Origin: Bolinopsis microptera
Taxonomy: Eukaryota > Ctenophora > Tentaculata > Lobata > Bolinopsidae
Assembly (NCBI RefSeq): GCF_026151205.1
Contig: NC_087081.1
Location: 17,151,058-17,215,057 of the forward strand
Direction of reading: 5' to 3'
DNA: 64,000 nt
Position numbers and translations under genes: made by a program. The notes under the pieces are model-generated. The model saw nothing but the letters and a program-made list of their open reading frames with translations, ran no database searches and was not told the origin of the DNA. Positions 12,650 through 24,100 of the stretch are shown piece after piece. How positions within the stretch are numbered: position 1 is the first letter of the stretch; each line of letters begins with the position of its first letter.

Positions 12650-12752
12650 AAAAGATTGATTGCACACTGAAAAGATTGATTGCACACTGGAAAAGATTGA
12701 TTGCACACTGAAAAGATTGATTGCACACTGAAGATTGATTGCACACATAAAA
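12650..12752. repeat. 20-bp tandem repeat upstream of protease
   Basis: About five copies of a GAAAAGATTGATTGCACACT-like unit lie just upstream of the first protease exon recognised. They may be promoter-proximal or in a 5' intron; no function can be read from them. Confidence 0.85.
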
Positions 12753-12804
12753 TCGCAAATATTTATAGTTATTAGTTATTAGTTATTAGTTATGCTAATT
12801 CCAG

Positions 12805-15800
12805 ATTGTTACGCACCTGCTACTGGTTCTGATTGTCATCCAGTCCATCACTACTGAACAACCAGGGAAAGCAACAGATGATTGGGGAGACAGTCCAGCG
12901 CAAACTTTAATTATTAACGGTGAAGATACTGAAAAGGGAGAGTACCCCTTTATGGTTAGTCTGTTTATTATTATCAATTATTTACTAGTTATTATTACAA
13001 ACTGGGCACAAACTAACTATATTGCGTCAGGTACGTGTGACGACACTAGAAGGAGACTAACTATAATGCGTCAGGTACATGTGACGACACTAGAAGGAGA
13101 CTAACTATAATGTGTCAGGTACGTGTGACGACACTAGAAGGAGACTAACTATAATGTGTCAGGTACGTGTGATGACACTAGAAGGAGACTAACTATAATG
13201 CGTCAGGTACATGTGACGACACTAGAAGGAGACTAACTATAATGTGTCAGGTACGTGTGACGACACTAGAAGGAGACTAACTATAATGTGTCAGGTACGT
13301 GTGACGACACTAGAAGGAGACTAACTATAATGTGTCAGGTACGTGTGACGACACTACAAGGAGACTAACTATATTGTGTCAGGTACGTGTGACGACACTA
13401 GAAGGAGACTAACTATAATGTGTCAGGTACGTGTGACGACACTAGAAGGAGACTAACTATATTGTGTCAGGTACGTGTGACGACACTAGAAGGAGACTAA
13501 CTATAATGTGTCAGGTACGTGTGACGACACTAGAAGGAGACTAACTATAATGCGTCAGGTACATGTGACGACACTAGAAGGAGACTAACTATAATGCGTC
13601 AGGTACGTGTGACGACACTAGAAGGAGACTAACTATAATGTGTCAGGTACGTGTGACGACACTAGAAGGAGACTAACTATAATTTGTCAGGTACGTGTGA
13701 TGACACTAGAAGGAGACTAACTATATTGTGTCAGGTACGTGTGACGACACTAGAAGGAGACTAACTATAATGTGTCAGGTACGTGTGACGACACTAGAAG
13801 GAGACTAACTATAATGTGTCAGGAACGTGTGACGACACTAGAAGGAGACTAACTATAATGTGTCAGGTACGTGTGACGACACTAGAAGGAGACTAACTAT
13901 AATGTGTCAGGTACGTGTGACGACACTAGAAGGAGACTAACTATAATGTGTCCGGTACATGTGACGACACTAGAAGGAGACTAACTATATTGTGTCAGGT
14001 ACGTGTGACGACACTAGAAGGAGACTAACTATAATGTGTCAGGTACGTGTGACGACACTAGAAGGAGACTAACTATAATGTGTCAGGTACGTGTGACGAC
14101 ACTAGAAGGAGACTAACTATAATGCGTCAGGTACATGTGACGACACTAGAAGGAGACTAACTATAATGTGTCAGGTACGTGTGACGACACTAGAAGGAGA
14201 CTAACTATAATGTGTCAGGTACGTGTGACGACACTAGAAGGAGACTAACTATAATGTGTCAAGTACGTGTGACGACACTAGAAGGAGACTAACTATATTG
14301 TGTCAGGTACGTGTGACGACACTACAAGGAGACTAACTATATTGTGTCAGGTACGTGTGACGACACTAGAAGGAGACTAACTATAATGTGTCAGGTACGT
14401 GTGACGACACTAGAAGGAGACTAACTATAATGTGTCAGGTACGTGTGACGACACTAGAAGGAGACTAACTATAATGTGTCAGGTACGTGTGACGACACTA
14501 GAAGGAGACTAACTATAATGTGTCAGGTACGTGTGACGACACTAGAAGGAGACTAACTATAATGCGTCAGGTACATGTGACGACACTAGAAGGAGACTAA
14601 CTATAATGTGTCAGGTACGTGTGACGACACTAGAAGGAGACTAACTATAATGTGTCAGGTACGTGTGACGACACTAGAAGGAGACTAACTATAATTTGTC
14701 AGGTACGTGTGATGACACTAGAAGGAGACTAACTATATTGTGTCAGGTACGTGTGACGACACTAGAAGGAGACTAACTATAATGTGTCAGGTACGTGTGA
14801 CGACACTAGAAGGAGACTAACTATAATGTGTCAGGTACGTGTGACGACACTAGAAGGAGACTAACTATAATGTGTCAGGTACATGTGACGACACTAGAAG
14901 GAGACTAACTATAATGTGTCAGGTACGTGTGACGACACTAGAAGGAGACTAACTATAATGTGTCAGGTACGTGTGACGACACTAGAAGGAGACTAACTAT
15001 AATGTGTCAGGTACGTGTGACGACACTAAAAGGAGACTAACTATAATGTGTCAGGTACGTGTGACGACACTAGAAGGAGACTAACTATAATGTGTCAGGT
15101 ATGTGTGACGACACTAGGAGGAGACTAACTATAATGTGTCAGGTACGTGTGATGACAATAGAAGGAGACTAACTATATTGTGTCAGGTACGTGTGACGAC
15201 ACTAGAAGGAGACTAACTATAATGTGTCAGGTACGTGTGACGACACTAGAAGGAGACTAACTATAATGTGTCAGGTACGTGTGACGACACTAGAAGGAGA
15301 CTAACTATAATGTGTCAGGTACGTGTGACGACACTAGAAGGAGACTAACTATATTGTGTCAGGTACGTGTGACGACACTAGAAGGAGACTAACTATAATG
15401 TGTCAGGTACGTGTGACGACACTAGAAGGAGACTAACTATAATGTGTCAGGTACGTGTGACGACACTAGAAGGAGACTAACTATAATGTGTCAGGTACGT
15501 GTGACGACACTAGAAGGAGACTAACTATAATGTGTCAGGTACGTGTGACGACACTAGAAGGAGACTAACTATATTGTGTCAGGTACGTGTGATGACACTA
15601 GAGGGAGACTAACTATATTGTGTCAGGTACGTGTGACGACACTAGAAGGAGACTAACTATAATGTGTCAGGTACGTGTGACGACACTAGAAGGAGACTAA
15701 CTATAATGTGTCAGGTACGTGTGACGACACTAGAAGGAGACTAACTATAATGTGTCAGGTACGTGTGACGACACTAGAAGGAGACTAACTATATTGTGTC

Positions 15801-18800
15801 AGGTACGTGTGACGACACTAGAAGGAGACTAACTATAATGCGTCAGGTACGTGTGACGACACTAGAAGGAGACTAACTATAATGTGTCAGGTACGTGTGA
15901 CGACACTAGAAGGAGACTAACTATAATGTGTCAGGTACGTGTGACGACACTAGAAGGAGACTAACTATAATGTGTCAGGTACGTGTGACGACACTAGAAG
16001 GAGACTAACTATATTGTGTCAGGTACGTGTGACGACACTAGAAGGAGACTAACTATATTGTGTCAGGTACGTGTGACGACACTAGAAGGAGACTAACTAT
16101 AATGTGTCAGGTACGTGTGACGACACTAGAAGGAGACTAACTATAATGTGTCAGGTACGTGTGACGACACTAGAAGGAGACTAACTATATTGTGTCAGGT
16201 ACGTGTGACGACACTAGAAGGAGACTAACTATAATGTGTCAGGTACGTGTGACGACACTAGAAGGAGACTAACTATATTGTGTCAGGTACGTGTGACGAC
16301 ACTAGAAGGAGACTAACTATAATGCGTCAGGTACGTGTGACGACACTAGAAGGAGACTAACTATATTGTGTCAGGTACGTGTGACGACACTAGAAGGAGA
16401 CTAACTATATTGTGTCAGGTACGTGTGACGACACTAGAAGGAGACTAACTATATTGTGTCAGGTACGTGTGACGACACTAGAAGGAGACTAACTATATTG
16501 TGTCAGGTACGTGTGACGACACTAGAAGGAGACTAACTATATTGTGTCAGGTACGTGTGACGACACTAGAAGGAGACTAACTATATTGTGTCAGGTACGT
16601 GTGACGACACTAGAAGGAGACTAACTATATTGTGTCAGGTACGTGTGACGACACTAGAAGGAGACTAACTATATTGTGTCAGGTACGTGTGACGACACTA
16701 GACGGAGACTAACTATATTGTGTCAGGTACGTGTGACGACACTAGAAGGAGACTAACTATATTGTGTCAGGTACGGGTGACGACACTAGAAGGAGACTAA
16801 CTATATTGTGTCAGGTACGTGTGACGACACTAGAAGGAGACTAACTATATTGTGTCAGGTACGTGTGACGACACTAGAAGGAGACTAACTATATTGTGTC
16901 AGGTACGTGTGACGACACTAGAAGGAGACTAACTATATTGTGTCAGGTACGTGTGACGACACTAGAAGGAGACTAACTATATTGTGTCAGGTACGTGTGA
17001 CGACACTAGAAGGAGACTAACTATATTGCGTCAGGTACGTGTGACGACACTAGAAGGAGACTAACTATATTGTGTCAGGTACGTGTGACGACACTAGACG
17101 GAGACTAACTATATTGTGTCAGGTACGTGTGACGACACTAGAAGGAGACTAACTATAATGTGTCAGGTACGTGTGACGACACTAGAAGGAGACTAACTAT
17201 ATTGTGTCAGGTACGTGTGACGACACTAGAAGGAGACTAACTATATTGCGTCAGGTACGTGTGACGACACTAGAAGGAGACTAACTATATTGTGTCAGGT
17301 ACGTGTGACGACACTAGAAGGAGACTAACTATATTGTGTCAGGTACGTGTGACGACACTAGAAGGAGACTAACTATAATGTGTCAGGTACGTGTGACGAC
17401 ACTAGAAGGAGACTAACTATATTGTGTCAGGTACGTGTGACGACACTAGAAGGAGACTAACTATTATGTGTCAGGTACGTGTGACGACACTAGAAGGAGA
17501 CTAACTATAATGTTTCAGGTACGTGTGACGACACTAGAAGGAGACTAACTATATTGTGTCAGGTACGTGTGACGACACTAGAAGGAGACTAACTATATTG
17601 TGTCAGGTACGTGTGACGACACTAGAAGGAGACTAACTATAATGTGTCAGGTACGTGTGACGACACTAGAAGGAGACTAACTATAATGTGTCAGGTACGT
17701 GTGACGACACTAGAAGGAGACTAACTATAATGTGTCAGGTACGTGTGACGACACTAGAAGGAGACTAACTATAATGTGTCAGGTACGTGTGACGACACTA
17801 GAAGGAGACTAACTATAATGTGTCAGGTACGTGTGACGACACTAGAAGGAGACTAACTATAATGCGTCAGGTACGTGTGACGACACTAGAAGGAGACTAA
17901 CTATAATGTGTCAGGTACGTGTGACGACACTAGAAGGAGACTAACTATATTGTGTCAGGTACGTGTGACGACACTAGAAGGAGACTAACTATAATGTGTC
18001 AGGTACGTGTGACGACACTAGAAGGAGACTAACTATAATGTGTCAGGTACGTGTGACGACACTAGAAGGAGACTAACTATAATGTGTCAGGTACGTGTGA
18101 CGACACTAGAAGGAGACTAACTATAATGTGTCAGGTACGTGTGACGACACTAGAAGGAGACTAACTATAATGTGTCAGGTACGTGTGACGACACTAGAAG
18201 GAGACTAACTATATTGTGTCAGGTACGTGTGACGACACTAGAAGGAGACTAACTATAATGTGTCAGGTACGTGTGACGACACTAGAAGGAGACTAACTAT
18301 ATTGTTTCAGGTACGTGTGACGACACTAGAAGGAGACTAACTATATTGTGTCAGGTACGTGTGACGACACTAGAAGGAGACTAACTATATTGTGTCAGGT
18401 ACGTGTGACGACACTAGAGGGAGACCACATGTGTGGAGGGTCTCTAATAAGTCCCCGGATAGTTCTCACTGCTGCCCACTGTGTAGTGTTTGATGGTGTA
18501 AAGATAAGTGTAGAGATGGAACGTGTGGTGGTGGGGGACCACACCAGTGAAACTGAGGAAAGTGAGCAGATTGCGGAGGGTAGTCGTATTATTGTTCATG
18601 ATAACTACCATCTCGACCAACTCGGAGGTGGGGGTTAACCAAGTTAACAACTTTTTAGATTTAGGGACAAATATTTGTATTTTTCGAGTCTATCATTTTA
18701 TTACTATAATTTTACGTATAACTTTGTAATCGTTGGTATCAATTGTGCTCTTTTCAATAGAGACATTATGAAAATACATATATATATGTGATATAAATAT

Positions 18801-20685
18801 CATAATTATTAATTAATTAATTAATTTTCACAATTTTTACAATTATTGAAGACGTGTAGGTCTAATATAATAATGTTACAGTTCCTATGAACGACGTGGC
18901 GCTGATAGTACTGAAGGAAGAAGTAAGAGTAAAAGAGGGCGTGGTCGCCACCATTGCACTAGCAGAGGATAACAGTCATTACACAGAAGGGACCTCTGTT
19001 ACTGTGATAGGATGGGGAGTGATTGGAGACGAGGGAGAGTATGAGGACCTTCCTATTGCAGACACCTTACAGGAACTAGTGTACCAGATAGCCAACAAGG
19101 ACGAGTGTGAGCAGTATTGGGCAGATGATTATGAGAAATATGAAGATATGTACGGAGCTGTTGACTATGAGCTGGAAATTCCCGGTTCGCTATTTCTTTG
19201 ATTTCAAAACACAGTTATTATATCTATAATATATATCTAATAAGTATAAAGTTGCAAAATAATTATCCTAGTAATTTGTGCACGTCTTGTATCGTTTTTT
19301 TAACAGATAATCAGGGTGAACCCCCCCCCCCCCCCTTAACAGATAACAATCGCCCCCACTATCGTACTGATCCATCTCCCGATCTTCTTAATACATATGT
19401 TTCCACAGCTGACCATATTACACTATATATTTCCACAGAGAGCACCATGTAACCATGGTAACCATAGTAACCATATATTTCCACAGAGAGTACCGTGTAA
19501 CCATGGTAACCATGATAGTAACCCTATATTTCCACAGAGAGCACCATGTAACCATGGTAACCATAGTAACCATATATTTCCACAGAGAGCACCATGTAAC
19601 CATGGTAACTATAGTAACCATATATTTCCACAGAGAGCACCATGTAACCATGGTAACCATAGTAACCCTATATTTCCACAGAGAGCACCATGTAACCATA
19701 GTAACCATGATAATAACCCTATATTTCCACAGAGAGCACCATGTGCGTGATTGATCCTGATCGGGAGGCTACTGCCTTTGCTGGGGACTCTGGAGGCCCA
19801 CTTTTCGTGAAATCTGGAGAAAACTTCGCACAAATAGGCTTAGTGAGCTGGGGAGCAGGGGACGCGAAAGAGAAAGCGTACAATATGTTCCTTAACCTCC
19901 ACCATTATACTGACTGGGTTAAAGCTGCCATGAAGCGAGCTGAAGCAGAGTCATGGTTGGAACTGCACACGGGAGCTAACCATGGGGTGGTGGTGATACA
20001 CGATAACACGGGACACAAGACCACTATTTGTAATGACAATGTGGGTAAAGACGAGGTGAATGCTATTTGCAGAGAACAGGGCTACAAAATGGGAGTTCTC
20101 GCTGACGTTAGAGAGTACAGACCAGATAGGAAACGTAGAAACCAGGATGGAGATACCACACCATTCGGGCAGACAAATCTGAAATGTAGTGCTGAGGCTA
20201 AAGATGTGATGTCGGAGTGCACAATGGATAAGTACGGCGAGTCTGAAGTGCCGTGTTTTAGCGGGGAGGAACTAGCAGTGAAGTGCGCTAACCAGGTGTG
20301 GCACTTCAAGGTAACCCGCATTGTGCCCAAAACTAGGACCGTTAAAGGTACCAGCTTTGTAAAGGGTAAAGTAATCTGTGAGGTTACCGCTAGCAAATAT
20401 GGTATGAACCTGGATTTGAAATCTCACGTGAGAGTAGGCCTAGTAATGAGAGGAGTAGATGGTGTAGAGGAAGTAGATGCTGATATGAAGTACAAGAGGA
20501 GGATGAACGCTTATACGTCTAAAGTTAAATCTACAGACGAAATAAAGGAGGAGGAATGTTTTGCTTGCATTGCTTACGTGGGAGGCACCACAATCTACAC
20601 TGTAGCAACACATGGTCCTGATGATTGTCCTGACATTGACCAACATTACCAGCAGTGGGTGAAGGAGCAAGGCGACCAGAATTAG
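12805..20685 (+). CDS. Secreted trypsin-fold protease with SRCR-like C-terminus
   Basis: Four exons join in phase: 12805-12954, 18399-18627, 18882-19184 and 19733-20685 (544 codons plus stop). Counting from the first exon, residues 4-16 form a hydrophobic secretory signal. IING (36-39) is the activation site, and the catalytic triad is His77 (TAAHC), Asp131 (NDVAL) and Ser247 (GDSGGP). The position equivalent to chymotrypsin 189 is Thr and the Cys191 equivalent is Phe, so trypsin-like Arg/Lys preference is not expected. From about residue 300 an SRCR-like segment follows (ICNDNVGKDEVNAICREQGY), then about 140 residues unknown to me. Such proteins act outside the cell. Exon 1 is preceded by an in-frame TAA and an acceptor-like CCAG, so the initiator Met must lie in an undetected upstream exon. 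Introns 1 and 3 contain arrays of their own splice acceptors. Donors are GTTAGT, GTGGGG and GTTCGC. Confidence 0.88.
13012..18398 (+). repeat. 44-bp array of splice acceptor plus exon start
   Basis: This array fills protease intron 1. GTACGT starts at 13031 in the first copy and 18399 in the true exon, a distance of exactly 122 x 44 bp. Each unit holds GTACGTGTGACGACACTAG, then AAGGAGA, then CTAACTATAATGTGTCAG. The first 26-27 bases copy the start of the next exon, CTAAC is a branch-point match, and TGTGTCAG is the 3' splice site. Read from GT to AG, each unit is a complete 44-nt intron candidate. In the exon's reading frame each copy reaches TAA after nine codons (after GAC). A few units have lost a signal: CAG to CCG at 13951, CAG to CAA near 14261, GT to GA near 13821. 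ATAATG and ATATTG variants are unevenly distributed, with a long ATATTG-rich stretch near 16.4-17.1 kb. Confidence 0.97.
19390..19729 (+). repeat. 48-bp array of splice acceptor plus exon start
   Basis: Intron 3 of the protease ends with six decoy copies of its own acceptor, TATTTCCACAG, followed by AGAGCACCATGT, the first 12 bases of the true exon at 19733. Decoy CAGs end at 19438, 19486, 19537, 19585, 19633 and 19681; the true one ends at 19732. Spacing is 48 bp, or 51 bp where a triplet is inserted. In every copy the exon-derived bases are followed by AA, making ATG TAA in the exon frame where the real exon has ATG TGC. A C-run (19321-19334) and another TTTCCACAG (ending 19408) lie just upstream. 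Confidence 0.95.
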
Positions 20686-21105
20686 TCGAGATTTAGTGTA
20701 TTGTATAATTTGGCCTTAAACAATTGTAAAGACTCACTGTTTATTGTTTAATAATGCTTTAACTCTTTTTAGTTGTTTTACAAGTTTACAATCACTCACA
20801 TTACTTATTGATAAATTTAAAATGTTTTGTTTAAATTTCCCATCATTTATCTAATCCCAGGGTCACCAAAAACATTTAGACCCACCTACCCTGATCTCCA
20901 AAATCCCTCCTTTTTACTATTATCCATTCGTAACCATCCTTTACTTTTTTAAGTGGTGGATGGAAAAAATTAAACATAAGTGATAAGGTACTCGAAGAAG
21001 TTTAAATTAGATGATGATCGCTATTTATCAAAATTTTACAAGAATTATTAATTAAGCTTAAATAAATCATTTTGTTTTCTAGCTGAGAACTAGCTTAAAA
21101 CTCAC
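20686..21105. other. Protease 3' flank and end of recognised dnmt1
   Basis: The protease stop is at 20685. A plus-strand AATAAA occurs near 21060 and a minus-strand AATAAA near 20740. No CXXC-, BAH- or methyltransferase-like exon is seen on the minus strand here. Read-through of the last recognised dnmt1 exon would add nine codons and stop at 21079. Confidence 0.5.
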
Positions 21106-24100
21106 AGTTGCTTGCATTTGATCCACGAAAATGGCCTCGAAGGAAGATTGTACGAGGGGCGTGACAGTGGCGTGCGATATGTCCGTACTTTTAGTTTTAC
21201 CAGCAACCTGGGGGTCCACAATTTTAAATAAATTATCAATTTTCAGGAGCGCAATAGAATTACAAATATGCGCTAAAATGTACAGATCCAACAACCCGTT
21301 TTAGAGGTAACTTTTGAAAAGTTGAAGTAACAGTTGAAGGTTAACAAATATTCATTGCAACTTACTGCTGCCTAGCTAAATTTAACAAACCTTAAGTTTA
21401 ACATTAACGAGAGCTCTATGAGAGTTAGCTGGCTGTGTCCCGCCCAGAGTAACTCCAGCCAGCTGGATAAGCCCTCTCACTGCGGGCACTGTGATCAGTA
21501 GGTCCTCATCATCGTCAGCAGCCTGACAGTTATTAGATAATTAGTTAATTAGATAATTAGTTAATCAGATAATTAGTTATTTAGATAATCAGTTAATTAG
21601 ATAATTAGATTTTCTTGCCCCTTGTTCATGTATACATGTTAAGATACAACTTTAATTGGGTCAACTACATTCTTAATAAAACTGAAAATATAACAAAACT
21701 AAATCCTAAATAAAACTAACTCTATCATAGCTCTCGATCTGCTCAATTAGAAACTGAGCGTGCTTCAGAAGAGTTTCCTCGGAGAACTTAGCGCAGTTCT
21801 CGGGGGGCACTACTAGCTGAACACAGTTGATCAGATCCTCCATCGTCATATCTGAGAGGTAGTCACTATTTTAGTAGTAACTTATCTTTTACTACCTCAG
21901 GTACTGGAATATAAGTATTACGACTAAAATCGCTAATTTTTTCTTTTTTCCCCCATTTTTTTAATGAAATCCACTCGGATATAAAATTTGGTTCAAGAGC
22001 TTGGATCTGCAGTGGTCGGGTGGACTTCACCACTGCACTGCTACTATATCAGTATTAGCATATTATTAGCATATTATTAGCATATTATTAGCATATTATT
22101 ATATGTTAATTTATAAACTACAAACCTGAATCCTCCTCCAATATCTCGATTACTGTTTTGCTAAGATAGGTTTTCTCACGTAACATGTCGAATAAAAGGG
22201 CATACTGTTCACTGGGTTGGGATAACAGATAGTCTGCATATGCTGACAAGAGAAGTAGTGTTATGACACACCACGTGTTATGACGTCACACCACGTGTTA
22301 TTACGTCACACCACGTGTTATGACGTCACACCACGCGTTATGACGTCACACCACGTGTTATGACGTCACACCACGTGACCATACTGTTCACTAGGTTGGG
22401 ATAACAGATAGTCTGCATATGCTGACAAGAGAAGTGGTGTTATGACGTCACACCACGTGTTATGACGGCACACCACGTGTTATGACGGCACACCACGTGT
22501 TATGACGTCACAACACGTGACCATACTGTTCACTGGGTTGGGATAACAGATAGTCTGCATATGATGACAAGAGAAGTGGTGTTATGACGTCACACCACGT
22601 GTTATGACGTCCCACCACGTGTTATGACGTCACACCACGTGTTATGACGTCACACCACGTGTTATGACGTCACACCACGTGACCATACTGTTCACTGGGT
22701 TGAAATAACAGATAGTCTGCATATGCTGACAAGAGAAGTGATCTTATCAGTCAACTTGGTTGGGTAATAAATTTACTCAGAATTACATTGAACAAAAGCC
22801 CCGGTATAAAGTGGTAAAGTAGGGGTAGGGTAAATTGGAGTTTTATTGTACCAACCTTATTCCTAAACACACAATAATGAACAGTACACAATAATGAACA
22901 GTACACACATATAACACAGTACCTGTGGTGAAGCCTATTAGTTCTTTCTCCCCTCCATCAAACCCAGCTATGTACCAGGAATCAATGGGACCCAGTCTGG
23001 AACCCCGCACTCCACCTGAATGTGGTGAATGTTATATTATATATTATATATAATATGTTATCAGATAACCTAATCTATTTTAGTACAGGTATAATATTAA
23101 TCTGTGTTCAGTGGCATAACTGTACATGTAGGTTCAGCATAACTGTACATGTAGGTTTATTGTAGGAGAAGATGTTTCACCTTGAAGACTTGGGGAATCG
23201 TCGTAGATAGGTTTAACATAACCACTAAAGTAGAGATGTACATTCTGGTCTATCAATCCTGGGAGTAGATAGGTTTAATGTTTAATGTTTATACAGGCGA
23301 GTAGTATGTATAATAGTACCGCTACACAGGCGATCAACCAGGGTACCGTTGTATCGTAATATCGAATATTGGCTATTGATATAATGCTTAAACATTTATG
23401 AACATGATAAATAAGATGAGTGTAAGTAAACAAGTCCATCTTTAATGGATTTTCATTGACTAAGTCTCAACTTCCTTGACTAAGTCTCGCTTAGTGCCTA
23501 GAATTTGCCCAAACTGTGCAAATATAGCCCCCTGTGCACCCTATCAACATCAGTTAAACAAAAATTCAGTTAAACAAAAATTCAATTTTATGCCATTTAT
23601 TACAGAGTAAACAAGTTTACAATAAATCAATTTGATATTTAAAGGAATCCTAATTCAATGTGTAGTATGGTTGTCACTCTTTAAATAGATTAGATATAGG
23701 TTGACGGGGCAAAGGAGTGTGCGTGCTGTTCGCTATTGCTCACACCAAACGGCAACCTAGTAAATGTTTTGTATGGACACCGGTCTCCATCACGATACAA
23801 AATTAGGATTGTAGAATTTATTGTATAACTTTTAGTGCAGTGGAGGAAGCGGTGTGGTGCATTGATAGAGTGACAGCCTACTGATTTAGAGTTGTTTTTA
23901 AGTGAGCATAATGGGTATATTTTTGGACCTAAAGGCTTCACTATGGCAACTTTAAAATTGGTTCTTTTAATCATTTATTAAATATCACTTAAAAAATATA
24001 TAAATCTGGAATCTGTTCACACTGTGAACCAGTCCTATAAAAAAACCTCTTAAATCAAATATTTAAAACGTCTCAATAATGGAAATAGTCATACAATTAA

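Noticed and set aside
13012-18398. CRISPR-like array
   Set aside because: There are no unique spacers; every base of the 44-bp unit is repeated, and the setting is a eukaryotic intron.
1-21105. Downstream dnmt1 exons (CXXC, BAH, catalytic PCQ motif) on the minus strand
   Set aside because: Looked for characteristic Cys clusters and the PPCQGFS-type motif; none seen, so the gene is reported as incomplete in this window.
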